64,000 bases of DNA from Acetobacterium sp. KB-1 (lineage in GTDB: Bacteria; Bacillota; Clostridia; Eubacteriales; Eubacteriaceae). The stretch's first letter is position 1, and each line of letters starts with the position of its first letter. Under the pieces are notes generated by a model. The model had not been told where the DNA came from and searched no databases. It worked only from the letters and a program-made list of their open reading frames with translations. This document shows positions 1 through 8,199 of the stretch, piece by piece. The DNA lies in assembly GCF_003260995.1 (NCBI RefSeq), contig NZ_CP030040.1, positions 2,837,176 to 2,901,175 of the forward strand, written 5' to 3'. The position numbers were made by a program, and so were the translations under genes.

Positions 1-181
1 AATCTGATAGCTTTACGGCGAAACCAACCTTTTTTTTATTCTTTTCCGGAAGGTCAGTTGAAGCGTTTAATGGTGATTCTGAAGGCATTGGTTTTTTGGG
101 GGATGCTTCTACAATGGGTTCTTTTTTATCTTTTTTTGTTAGCTTTGTTCGTCCATGGAATTCGTCTCGTGTGATTCGCAA
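1..181 (-). CDS. Hypothetical protein, 5' portion (runs off the window)
   Basis: An open frame of 60 codons begins at a TTG codon and continues past the window edge without a stop. The start is chosen because GGAGGT lies seven bases upstream on the minus strand, a near-ideal ribosome site, and no ATG competes. The visible N-terminus (MRITRDEFHGRTKLTKKDKK) is hydrophilic and highly charged. It is followed by a Pro/Ser/Glu/Lys-rich linker, with no signal peptide or membrane segment. I do not recognise a family. It is transcribed away from the MATE gene, or lies downstream of it on the same strand, across a 160-base gap with no clear gene. Confidence 0.6.
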   Translation of the reverse strand, partial: MRITRDEFHGRTKLTKKDKKEPIVEASPKKPMPSESPLNASTDLPEKNKKKVGFAVKLSD

Positions 182-340
182 GGTGGTTACCTCCAATAAG
201 TATGGGAATAGGTTTGTTTAATGGAAATTGATGTAAAAATAAGATTTCATAATTGTCTTATTCTATCACCTTTTAGGGGAAATGACTATTAATAAATTTG
301 GTCAAGTTGAGCAACTTTGAAAAGCACAGTAAATGTTATT

Positions 341-1678
341 TTACTGATCTTGATTCAAAGGATAAGTTGCGATTCTTTTAATCCATTTTCGGCTCTTCAA
401 TCGATAGATACACCAGATCGCTTTGATAATCTGGTCAATTTTCAGTAGCGTATAGATCCAAAATGCCGGTAAATGCCAGACGAAACCAGCCATTGCTCCA
501 AGCGGAACCGAGGCAGCCCATAAGAAGATAATATCCGCCACCATTAAAAATCGGGTGTCTCCACCGCCGCGAAGAACCCCCTTGGTCAGGATACTGTTGG
601 TCGATTGAAAAATAACAATAAAACCGATGGCAAACATTAGTTGAGCCGCAATTTGTTGAGTCTCTGGGGTCAGGTTGTAGAGACCAATCATCGGTTTGCT
701 GGTGATCCAGATAAGCATAGCACTACAGAGGCCGATGGCGATGCCCAGATATAAAAAGGTGACGCCTTGCTGCTGAGCAGTTTCCTCATCACCCCGCCCC
801 AGGGTGTGACCTGTGATAATAGCACTGGCGTTGGCAATCCCCTGGATAAGCACCGTACTCAGTTGCTGAAGAACCATCGTGATGGCATTAGCAGAAACAA
901 AACTGACGCCTAACCGTCCAATCACCATCGCCACAGCATTATTGCCAAGGGCGAGTAAAACATCACTGATCAAAACCGGAATAGCGATGTTAATGTATTC
1001 CCTTAAGATATCCCGACATCGCATAAAGAGATGAAAGAGGCGATAACGGATTTTTTTGTCAATAAAAAATAGATAACCGCAAATAAACGAAAACTCAAAA
1101 ATTCTGGCAATTAATGTTGATAGGGCAGAACCCTCAATACCCATCCGGGGGGCTCCCAAATTGCCAAAGATAAACAGGTAGTTAAAGAAAATATTGATGA
1201 TAAATGCAAAAATCGATGAAACTAAAGGGAGTCGAACTTGACCGACACTTCGTAGTACAATGGTGGATGTCAGCGAGAGTCCTAAAAGCAGATAGCAGGG
1301 AACTGCCCATTTAAAATAGCGCGTACCTTCTTGGATAATTTCTGGATCGGTCGTATAGATACGCATGATCGCTTCAGGAGCAAAAAAGGTCACCAATGAA
1401 AAAAGCAAAGCAAAACCAATGCAGATGCGGAACATAATGGTAATTGATTTTTTTAAGGCATCAGGGTTTTTCATTCCCCAGAAACGAGAGGTGAGTACAG
1501 AGGCACCCATGCCAATCCCCATGCAACAGATCTGAAAAACCATAATGAACTGATTGGCCAGGGAAGCACCAGACAAGGGCAGTTCTCCCAGCGCCCCCAC
1601 CATTATTGTATCGGTCATGTTAATGCCAATGGTAATGAGGCTTTGTAAGGTGATCGGAATGGCAATAGCAGCCACCAT
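341..1678 (-). CDS. MATE family multidrug/Na+ antiporter
   Basis: Integral membrane exporter of the MatE family, expected to expel cationic drugs or metabolites using an Na+ or H+ gradient. The 445 residues give about twelve hydrophobic segments in two homologous halves, and the first helix has the typical sequence PITLQSLITIGINMTDTIMVG. Family members usually carry 10-20 residues before this helix. The sequence upstream of the ATG encodes such a stretch (IKYIIKDKSFYK) in frame, preceded by GGAGGT six bases before an ATC codon at 1714. The ATG at 1678 has no ribosome site, so translation may really begin at the ATC. The gene lies 18 bases downstream of the hydrolase gene and is probably cotranscribed with it. 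The family call is secure; the substrate is unknown. Confidence 0.9.
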   Translation of the reverse strand: MVAAIAIPITLQSLITIGINMTDTIMVGALGELPLSGASLANQFIMVFQICCMGIGMGASVLTSRFWGMKNPDALKKSITIMFRICIGFALLFSLVTFFAPEAIMRIYTTDPEIIQEGTRYFKWAVPCYLLLGLSLTSTIVLRSVGQVRLPLVSSIFAFIINIFFNYLFIFGNLGAPRMGIEGSALSTLIARIFEFSFICGYLFFIDKKIRYRLFHLFMRCRDILREYINIAIPVLISDVLLALGNNAVAMVIGRLGVSFVSANAITMVLQQLSTVLIQGIANASAIITGHTLGRGDEETAQQQGVTFLYLGIAIGLCSAMLIWITSKPMIGLYNLTPETQQIAAQLMFAIGFIVIFQSTNSILTKGVLRGGGDTRFLMVADIIFLWAASVPLGAMAGFVWHLPAFWIYTLLKIDQIIKAIWCIYRLKSRKWIKRIATYPLNQDQ

Positions 1679-1732
1679 TTTATAAAAGGATTTATCTTTG
1701 ATGATATATTTGATTGGTCTACCTCCAGAAAA

Positions 1733-2326
1733 CTACAGTATTATTTCGTCATTGGGTTCTAAAATCAGGCGGCCTTCAGCCACAAAGGCTTCGGCAATTT
1801 TACGATCAAACAAAGCACCCGGTTTCATATGAATGGGGATGGTATGGACGGCACCGATGACTGCTGCACAGTCGGAGGCTTCCTTGGGATCCATATTATA
1901 AAAGCCATCAGTCGGCAACAAGGCATAGTCAAGTTTTTCTTTAGATAAAACGTCTTTCATATAGTCGGTGGTGGAAGTATCACCGGAAGCATAAATTTTA
2001 ACGCCATCAAGCTCAATCACATAGCCCACACACTTGTTTTTGTCATGCCCGGAATTATAGGCCGGTACGGCCTGGATAGCAACTTCATGAATAGTCCGGG
2101 TTCCATAATTACCGTTTATCAGAATGGTTTCCGGTCGGACAACTACACACCCCTGATGTTGCTGTAATAATGATAAATTGTTATGATCGGGATGTTCATG
2201 GGTTATCAGGGCAATATCAGCAGGAAGATCGTAGCCTTCCCCAGCAAATGGATCAACGTAGAGTACGATGCCCTGATCGGTGACAAGCCGATAACTGCCA
2301 TGGCCTTGATAGAATAATTTTCCCAT
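1733..2326 (-). CDS. MBL-fold metal-dependent hydrolase (UlaG/UPF0173-like)
   Basis: Cytosolic metallo-beta-lactamase-fold hydrolase of 197 residues. The metal-binding signature THEHPDHN lies near residues 42-49. Further ligand candidates are the histidine in NSGHDKN, the aspartate in YASGDTS and the histidine in IPIHMKPG. The short single-domain layout and early DPF motif match the L-ascorbate-6-phosphate lactonase-like/UPF0173 group. No sugar genes are nearby, so the substrate cannot be named. GAAGGAG lies seven bases before the ATG. It is the first gene of a probable two-gene operon with the MATE exporter. Confidence 0.88.
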   Translation of the reverse strand: MGKLFYQGHGSYRLVTDQGIVLYVDPFAGEGYDLPADIALITHEHPDHNNLSLLQQHQGCVVVRPETILINGNYGTRTIHEVAIQAVPAYNSGHDKNKCVGYVIELDGVKIYASGDTSTTDYMKDVLSKEKLDYALLPTDGFYNMDPKEASDCAAVIGAVHTIPIHMKPGALFDRKIAEAFVAEGRLILEPNDEIIL

Positions 2327-2540
2327 TTAATTTCTCCTTCAATAAATTTTGTTTGATCAATTTACTTACTTAAATAGTCGCGATTAAATGTTGATTCAGC
2401 ATCATAATTTAATTTTGTTGATTTTAGTTTATAACCATGAATTGATTTTGTCAAAGGAATTTAAGAAGAATAAGCCGATATAAGCGGAGAGATTAAGATT
2501 GGCATGAGGAAAAGTGGCAGTATTAAAGCTTAGAAGGAGA

Positions 2541-2580
2541 AACAAAAAATAAAAACAACGGCTCTTCGATAAGACCGTTG
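2541..2580 (-). terminator. Rho-independent terminator-like hairpin, minus strand
   Basis: Arms CAACGG and CCGTTG enclose an inner TCTT/AAGA stem with a CGAT loop and one bulged base. On the minus strand the hairpin is followed by TTTTTATTTTTT, the layout of an intrinsic terminator. No minus-strand gene is recognisable between here and 3149, so the transcript it would end is unknown: read-through, a small RNA or a lost gene. The rest of 2327-2708 shows nothing I can support. Confidence 0.6.
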
Positions 2581-2708
2581 CTTTCATGAAAGGTTAGGAT
2601 AGTTTAAGTGTTTGATGATGCTTTGTATGTTTATAATATATATGCCAATGCTTAAAAATGTCTTGAAATGGTTCTAAGTTAAGAATTAATTAAGAAATTC
2701 TAATATAC

Positions 2709-2858
2709 ATGGATGTAGTGTATAAGGCACATAAATATTTATTTGCAACCTGGTTATCCAAGCATCACTTAGCAACCATGCCCTTTACAATTGAACGCTA
2801 TGCCAGTCATGACCCGAAGATAACGAAGATGGAAGTTTGGGTGATGCCAATAAAATGA
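2709..2858 (+). pseudogene. C-terminal remnant of a GyrI-like/AraC-effector-binding domain protein
   Basis: A 49-codon open frame whose translation ends ERYASHDPKITKMEVWVMPIK. This matches the end of the GyrI-like small-molecule-binding domain found in AraC and MerR regulators, where a tyrosine and a Glu-x-Trp-x-Pro motif close the last strands. A WLSKHHL segment about ten residues earlier fits the preceding helix. The family domain is roughly 150 residues, so only the last third remains. No ribosome site precedes the ATG, and no HTH region is present upstream. I interpret it as a decayed gene rather than a functional peptide. It is followed by a terminator. Confidence 0.55.
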
Positions 2859-2897
2859 TTGAAGGGTTGATTTTTTCAATAAAAAATGAGTGAGAAA

Positions 2898-2923
2898 AGT
2901 CTGATTAGGTTCAGGCTTTTTTT
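2898..2923 (+). terminator. Intrinsic terminator after the regulator remnant
   Basis: Seven-base arms AGTCTGA and TCAGGCT (one G-T pair) with a six-base loop, followed by a run of seven T. The position 40 bases after the remnant's stop suggests it once ended that gene and now insulates the large operon from upstream transcription. Confidence 0.65.
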
Positions 2924-3010
2924 ATGTCAAAACGAGAGCTTCATTGTCAGAAAATTTTTGAAAACGTTCCAATTAATTAAATAAATCTTGAGCATCGCAT
3001 GAATAATATA

Positions 3011-3019
3011 TGCTATAAT
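3011..3019 (+). promoter_or_regulatory. Extended -10 promoter for the eight-gene signalling/transport operon
   Basis: TGC followed directly by a perfect TATAAT forms an extended -10 element. The best -35 candidate, TTGAGC at 2988-2993, sits 20 bases away, which is long, so recognition may depend on the TGn extension. The first start codon is at 3149, leaving a leader of about 120 bases in which I see no riboswitch-like fold. Confidence 0.5.
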
Positions 3020-3148
3020 AACCACGTATAACTTTTTTTTAATTGGGTGATATTTTAGCAACGTAATTATTTGATAATCAATCGATTTGTTGTTCCCCTG
3101 GGATCAGTTTACTAAAACTGAAAAAGTAGGACGTGGAGAGAAGGCATC

Positions 3149-4876
3149 ATGAATAATCAACATTTTGTTAACAAGGCTTTTCGCATATTTGTTATCAACA
3201 GTATCCTTTCTTCGGCTGGGGTAGTGCTGGGAACCTTTGTCGATGCTATCATTCTGGGGAATGCTTTTGGTGCAGTTGGTTTGTCAGTACTGGCCGTTTC
3301 AATGCCGATATACGCGGTTTATAACCTGTTCGGTTACGCCTTTGGGGTTGGTGGATCACTGAGAGTTTCCGAGTCCATTGGCGCTGAGGATAAAGATGGG
3401 GTTCGATCCTATTTTACCCAGGCAGTAGTTTTTGCAGCGGCAGTGGGAGTCGTTATTGCGGTATTGGGAAGCCTCTTTCTGCCGACCATTATTGCTCTTA
3501 CCGGAGGGGCGGGAATTGCTAGTGCCAGGGATTATATGTGGCCGATTGTAGTCATGGCACCGATATTTATTCTGGCTCCGGTGATGTCGTTGCTGATTCG
3601 CAGTGACGCCGATCCATTTTTGTCGACTCTGGGGATTGGTGTTTCGGTGGCGGTAAATCTGGTTTTGGATCTGATTTTCATCTTTGGACTGAAGATGGGT
3701 GTGTTTGGTGGGGCGCTCGCTATGATTATCGGACAGCTGTGTGCGGTTTTCATCTATTCACTGCACTTTTTTAAAAAGCATAATCACCTTAAATTGAGTC
3801 GGACTTCCCTGAGTCCCAAAGCCGGCGCTCAGCTTTTTCAGGGGGGCTTTGGGATTGCATCGGCCTTTATTTATCAGGGGATCACCTTGATCGTTATTAA
3901 TAATTTACTCAGTGTAACCGCGGGGGGCGGGGGATTGGGTGTCTATAATATCCTTTTTAACGTATCATTATTTGCTTATGCCATATTTGATGGTATTTCG
4001 TTGGCTCTGGCACCACTGGTCGCAACGTTTGCCGGGGAGAAGGATACTGAAGGTGTTTATAACACCATGGGCCTGTCCTTAAAGACGGCAGTTTTACTTA
4101 GTGCTTCATGTGCCCTGGCTTTGCTGATCTTCGCAGAACCTATTGCGTCGATGTTTGGGGTGGCGGACAATCTGCCGCTGGTAGCTCAGACCATCCGCAT
4201 CTTTGCCTTCGGGGTAGTACAAACCTGCTTTAACTGCATCATGGCACACTTTTACCAGACCATTAAGCGGCCGTCTCTGGCGGGGCTGATTTACTTTATG
4301 CGGGGGCTATTGCTGCTGGTTGCCTTTTCGGCCTGGTTTATTCCGGTTTTTGGAGTGCTCGGAACAGCATTGGCAATGGTAGCGGCGGAAACGGCAACCA
4401 TGGTGATCCTGCTCATTGCGGCACTGGTTATCAAGAAACAGGGCGGGTACCGAAATATTTTATTGTTTAGAGAACCGATTATCGCGAAGGATAAACTATA
4501 TGAAACAACCCTTTCTTCTGACATTAAAGAGCTTGAAAATTGTGTGGTTGAGATTGAAGCTTTCTGTGAACGGCTTGATATTGATAGCAGGAACGCTTAT
4601 TTTATTAACCTGACCATTGAAGAATTGGCAACTAATATAATTAATTTTGGATTTAGTGATGGGAAACCGCATTATATCCATATAAAAATTGCTCTATTTG
4701 AAGAGGACATCTATATTCGGCTCAGGGATGACAGCACCAGCTACAATCCTTTTGAAGAACCGGAAAAACCGGATGAAGGGCTTGATTATCTGGGTGTATC
4801 AATTGTACGCAAAAAGGCAAAATCATTTGCCTATAACCGAACCCTGGTATTTAACAATTTGCTTATTATTTTATAG
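3149..4876 (+). CDS. MATE transporter fused to an RsbW-type ATPase domain
   Basis: Residues 1 to about 435 form a twelve-helix MatE transporter; the early helix reads VVLGTFVDAIILGN. Residues about 445-575 form a cytoplasmic GHKL/HATPase domain of the anti-sigma-kinase (RsbW/SpoIIAB) type. This domain has an N-box (LTIEELATNIINFGF), a G1-like LRDDSTSYNP and a late Gly motif (DYLGVSIVRKKA). Ordinary MATE proteins end near residue 450, so the ATPase is a true fusion. The natural reading is a transporter whose activity is coupled to partner-switch phosphorylation, but that is inference. It is the first gene of the operon. GTGGAGAGAAGG precedes the ATG. The SpoIIE phosphatase begins 14 bases after its stop. 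Confidence 0.85.
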   Translation: MNNQHFVNKAFRIFVINSILSSAGVVLGTFVDAIILGNAFGAVGLSVLAVSMPIYAVYNLFGYAFGVGGSLRVSESIGAEDKDGVRSYFTQAVVFAAAVGVVIAVLGSLFLPTIIALTGGAGIASARDYMWPIVVMAPIFILAPVMSLLIRSDADPFLSTLGIGVSVAVNLVLDLIFIFGLKMGVFGGALAMIIGQLCAVFIYSLHFFKKHNHLKLSRTSLSPKAGAQLFQGGFGIASAFIYQGITLIVINNLLSVTAGGGGLGVYNILFNVSLFAYAIFDGISLALAPLVATFAGEKDTEGVYNTMGLSLKTAVLLSASCALALLIFAEPIASMFGVADNLPLVAQTIRIFAFGVVQTCFNCIMAHFYQTIKRPSLAGLIYFMRGLLLLVAFSAWFIPVFGVLGTALAMVAAETATMVILLIAALVIKKQGGYRNILLFREPIIAKDKLYETTLSSDIKELENCVVEIEAFCERLDIDSRNAYFINLTIEELATNIINFGFSDGKPHYIHIKIALFEEDIYIRLRDDSTSYNPFEEPEKPDEGLDYLGVSIVRKKAKSFAYNRTLVFNNLLIIL

Positions 4877-4890
4877 AAAAGGTGGCATGT

Positions 4891-6513
4891 ATGAAAGAAC
4901 AAAAGAGCATTCGTCGAATCAGTTTAAAAACCAAGTTTGCCTCAGCCAGTATGATTCTGGCACTGGTGTTATCATTGGTGATTGTGCTGGTTTCCTATTT
5001 TAGTTATCGGGATTCCATGTTTAAACGCTATGAAGAAAACATCACATCACTCGTGAAAACCGCTTCATCCTTTGCTCCGGTAGACAAGGTCAACCAGTAT
5101 TATGAAACGGGCCAGACCGATTCTGATTATGAATTGTTCATTAAAGAGTTGCAGGTCATCCAGGAACAGAACCACTTGGAATTCCTTTATGCCTATGTCC
5201 CAATTGAACAAGGGTTTAAAGTTTTTGGGCAGGGAACCAAACCGGGGACGGCAGGTCATTTTGTTCTTGGTGATTTTCTGGGAACAGACTATTATCCACA
5301 AGAAGATATTGATGCTGCTAATCAATATTTTATCGGTTCTGAGAAATCAAAGACCATTATCACGAATGAAAGTGAGTTCGGATATCTGATTTCTGCAGTT
5401 CATGTGTTAAAAGATGCAGAAGGGAATCCGACTTTGATTATTGGGGCAGATATGTCCATGAAAGATATTAATTCGACTCTTAGTAATTATATTATTCTGG
5501 TTTCTTTTGTTGCGGCACTGATCCTAATTTTATTTATCACCATTTATCTGCTATTTCTTAACAAATCGATTATCGATCCGTTACAGGTGATTGTTGATAA
5601 TGCCACCGATTTTGTCAATACCAACATCGATGATAACCTCAATGAGATTGTGGCTTTGAATATCGAAGTACGAACCGGTGATGAAATCGAAATTCTGGCC
5701 GAAGCCTTTAACAAGATGACCAGTGATATTATCCGTTATATCAAAGAATTGACTAGCGTCACGTCTGAACGGGAGCGGATTGAAACCGAGTTGCGGATTG
5801 CCACCCTGATTCAGGAAGGCATGCTGCCCCGGAATTTTTTATATCCTGACAGAAACGAGTTCACCCTTTATGCCTCGATGCGGGCGGCTAAAGATGTCGG
5901 CGGCGACTTTTATGACTTCTTTTTCGTGGATGATGATCACTTCTGTATCACCATTGGCGATGTTTCCGGGAAAGGGGTTCCAGCGGCTTTGTTTATGGCG
6001 ATGACCAAAGCGACCGTAAAAGATCTGGTACTCAGGCGCCTGCCTGTCGATGAGGTCATGACCGAAGCTAATGTTAGTCTGTGCAACAACAATGAACAGG
6101 GTATGTTTGTGACCTTGCTGATTGCCATTATTAATGTCAAAACTGGGGTCTTCCAGTGGTGCGATGCCGGACATGACCCGGCAATTATCTGGAAAAAAGA
6201 TGGCACCGTTGAAATGCTTACTGGTAAGAAAGGATTTGTTTGTGCTGGCATGGAAACGGCTAAATATAAGATGAATGAATCGCAAATCGAAAAAGGGGAT
6301 ATTATCTATCTCTATACTGATGGGATTCCCGAGGCGAATAATACCAAAAATGAGTTTTATGGACTGGAACGCCTGAAAACATTGGTTGCTTCAAAAGACG
6401 AGCATGATATTAAATCACTGTGCGCCGATATTTTAGCGGATGTAGACGAATTTGCCGATACCGAACCGCAGTTTGATGATATCACTATGCTCGGGTTTAA
6501 GCTTGAGGAGTAG
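4891..6513 (+). CDS. Membrane sensor PP2C (SpoIIE-type) serine phosphatase
   Basis: RsbU/SpoIIE-like phosphatase with an extracytoplasmic sensor. A transmembrane segment near residues 20-40 is followed by about 150 residues of Cache-like sensor, a second membrane helix near 195-220, a HAMP-like linker and a SpoIIE domain from about residue 300. The metal-binding motifs DVGGDFYD and GDVSGKGVPAA and the late DDITML are all present. Such enzymes dephosphorylate STAS-type antagonist proteins in partner switching. No STAS gene lies in this operon, while ATPase partners lie on both sides. ATG 4891 is preferred over an in-frame GTG nine bases upstream because AAGGTGG is well spaced to it. Confidence 0.88.
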   Translation: MKEQKSIRRISLKTKFASASMILALVLSLVIVLVSYFSYRDSMFKRYEENITSLVKTASSFAPVDKVNQYYETGQTDSDYELFIKELQVIQEQNHLEFLYAYVPIEQGFKVFGQGTKPGTAGHFVLGDFLGTDYYPQEDIDAANQYFIGSEKSKTIITNESEFGYLISAVHVLKDAEGNPTLIIGADMSMKDINSTLSNYIILVSFVAALILILFITIYLLFLNKSIIDPLQVIVDNATDFVNTNIDDNLNEIVALNIEVRTGDEIEILAEAFNKMTSDIIRYIKELTSVTSERERIETELRIATLIQEGMLPRNFLYPDRNEFTLYASMRAAKDVGGDFYDFFFVDDDHFCITIGDVSGKGVPAALFMAMTKATVKDLVLRRLPVDEVMTEANVSLCNNNEQGMFVTLLIAIINVKTGVFQWCDAGHDPAIIWKKDGTVEMLTGKKGFVCAGMETAKYKMNESQIEKGDIIYLYTDGIPEANNTKNEFYGLERLKTLVASKDEHDIKSLCADILADVDEFADTEPQFDDITMLGFKLEE

Positions 6514-6517
6514 TGGC

Positions 6518-7072
6518 ATGGATATTAGGATAAAGCAGGGCGAGTGTTTGTCGAGGCAGGACTTTGAAGCGATAATTGATTTGGATCGTAAAATTTTCGG
6601 AGATAGCATAATATCTAATGAAGGGATGGCCGAAAAACGGTTTTTGAAATTTAAAGACGGTTTGATTGCGGCATTTTCTGGTGATATGCTAATTGGTTTT
6701 ACCAGCTTTTTTAGTGTGAATTCGAGTATTTATCAACGGGCGGCCGACAACCGGGAGTATATTGATGATAATCTTAATGATACAGATGTCGTTCCCTTGG
6801 AAAAAGGAAGGAATAACGATATTCTCTTGTTTGATATTGTTGTCGAGCAAGCTTTTCGTCATCAGGGTGTTTCATATTTATTAGTGGATTCAATCAGGGA
6901 TTATTTGAAGAAAAAACATGCAGAAGGCTATGCGCTTGGGAAAATTATCGCTTTCGCAATAACTTCTGATGGTATTAACAATATGGTATCTCTTGGCGGG
7001 AAGTTGATCTGGTCCAATGACAAGGCGACACTTTTTGAAATAAGCAAAGAGACGTTCTTGGGGTGCTTATGA
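6518..7072 (+). CDS. GNAT-family acetyltransferase-like protein
   Basis: About 184 residues with the GNAT fold pattern: an early helix (FEAIIDLDRKIFGD), a central strand ending LLFDIVVEQAFRHQGVSYLLVDSI, which resembles the acetyl-CoA loop (Q/R-x-x-G-x-G/A) with a degenerate last position, and a late strand (KIIAFAITSDGINN). The substrate is unknown. GAGGAG precedes the chosen ATG and overlaps the end of the phosphatase gene. The stop overlaps the next start (ATGA), which suggests translational coupling. Paired GNAT proteins beside a SpoIIE phosphatase and an RsbW-type kinase could act as sensors or protein modifiers; that is inference. Confidence 0.7.
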   Translation: MDIRIKQGECLSRQDFEAIIDLDRKIFGDSIISNEGMAEKRFLKFKDGLIAAFSGDMLIGFTSFFSVNSSIYQRAADNREYIDDNLNDTDVVPLEKGRNNDILLFDIVVEQAFRHQGVSYLLVDSIRDYLKKKHAEGYALGKIIAFAITSDGINNMVSLGGKLIWSNDKATLFEISKETFLGCL

Positions 7073-7671
7073 TAACCATATGGGACAGAAAGCTCGACAA
7101 AAATAACATGAAAAAGGCGACTGATGTGTTGTGCCACGCCTTTAAGAATGACCCCCTCTACCGAACCGTGTTTCAGAATGAAAAGGATCTTTGCCGATAT
7201 ATCAAGCTAATGGTCAATTACTACAATCGCAATGGTGAAATTCATGTGGCGGTTGTTGATGATAAAGTAGTCGGTGCTTCCATTTGGAATCATAAAGGCA
7301 GACCGTTTTTTAGTATCCGCACGGCCCTAGTCAGTGGTATGTTGGGAGAACTCATCAAATTTCTAATGCTTGCGCAGGTTAAAAGTTTGATTATGGTAAA
7401 AAATGAAGCTCTGATCACTGAGCGCTATCATTATAATAAAGAACACCATTATATCTTTATGCTTGGCTCTGTGATGAAAGGGGCGGGCCGGGTGCTGATG
7501 GAATATGATATTAAAAAGTTCAGCGAATGTCCCATTTATTTAGAAAACAGCAACATCACGGACAATAAGAATTTTTACGAGCGACTTGGATTTCATTCCA
7601 TTAAAACGATTGATGTGATGGGGGTCCCGGTGGATTTGTTAACCAACAGTAAAGGAGATCAGAGCGTATGA
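7069..7671 (+). CDS. GNAT-family acetyltransferase
   Basis: About 200 residues. The C-terminal part has the GNAT ending CPIYLENSNITDNKNFYERLGFHSIKTIDV, where the N-x-x-F/Y-Y-x-R-x-G-F motif is the family's acceptor and CoA exit region. The N-terminal half (ATDVLCHAFKNDPLYRTVF) resembles GNATs of the type found beside MarR or polyketide genes. The loop near LGSVMKGAGRVLMEY occupies the acetyl-CoA position but is not a clean Q/R-x-x-G-x-G. The start overlaps the previous stop by four bases, and the end overlaps the next start by four bases, so it is in the middle of a coupled block. Confidence 0.8.
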   Translation: MITIWDRKLDKNNMKKATDVLCHAFKNDPLYRTVFQNEKDLCRYIKLMVNYYNRNGEIHVAVVDDKVVGASIWNHKGRPFFSIRTALVSGMLGELIKFLMLAQVKSLIMVKNEALITERYHYNKEHHYIFMLGSVMKGAGRVLMEYDIKKFSECPIYLENSNITDNKNFYERLGFHSIKTIDVMGVPVDLLTNSKGDQSV

Positions 7672-8078
7672 AGAAATTAACCGTTGATGCATCTACAGAA
7701 AATTTATCTAAGATTCTTGAATTTATCGATGCCGAACTGGAGGCGGCTGGAGCCGATATGAAAATGATCTTTCAAGTTGATTTGGCGGTAGAAGAAATAT
7801 ATACAAACATTGCCCACTATGCCTATGCTCCGGATGATGGCAAGGTGATCATTCAATTTGACGCCTATGGTGACCCGTTGCTGGTGGAAATACAGTTTAT
7901 TGACTGTGGAAAACCATTCAATCCCCTTGATAACCCGGATCCGGACATCACATTGACAGCTGAAGAGCGCCAAATCGGTGGTTTAGGTGTGCTGATGGTC
8001 AAAAAAACCATGGATGAGGTGGACTATCGTTTTGAAGAAAATAAAAACATTTTAACAATAAAAAAATATGTAAGTTAG
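7668..8078 (+). CDS. RsbW/SpoIIAB-type ATP-binding protein (anti-sigma-like kinase)
   Basis: A 136-residue stand-alone GHKL ATPase of the serine-protein-kinase/anti-sigma class. The N-box reads VDLAVEEIYTNIAHYAY, the G1 region FIDCGKPFNPL, and the G2 region GGLGVLMVKKTMDEVDY, all intact. Family members phosphorylate a STAS antagonist and bind a sigma factor or another target. Neither partner is encoded here, so the target is unknown. The gene starts within the stop of the preceding GNAT gene (ATGA). With the upstream SpoIIE phosphatase it forms the kinase-phosphatase pair expected of a partner-switching module. Confidence 0.88.
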   Translation: MKKLTVDASTENLSKILEFIDAELEAAGADMKMIFQVDLAVEEIYTNIAHYAYAPDDGKVIIQFDAYGDPLLVEIQFIDCGKPFNPLDNPDPDITLTAEERQIGGLGVLMVKKTMDEVDYRFEENKNILTIKKYVS

Positions 8079-8199
8079 GTTATTAAACAAAGTGATAAGG
8101 AAGATGTTGGATTGTGATTATAAAAAGATTATAGCGAAGGGGTTTGATCCCGATGCACCAGTGTTAGCGGCAAAAGAGGATAGAATTGAGGAGGGGATA

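Noticed and set aside
327-346. Short CAGTAAA/TTTACTG stem as terminator of the MATE gene
   Set aside because: The arms overlap the stop region, are AT-rich and no T-run follows on the minus strand, so the evidence is too weak.
5839-6285. A 148-codon minus-strand frame inside the SpoIIE phosphatase gene
   Set aside because: It mirrors the catalytic domain coding region, with no ribosome site and no family resemblance.
8092-8199. Upstream extension of the receptor-permease gene by 36 codons
   Set aside because: It would bury the lipoprotein signal inside the protein; the GAGGAGGGG site before ATG 8200 and the lipobox favour the shorter form.
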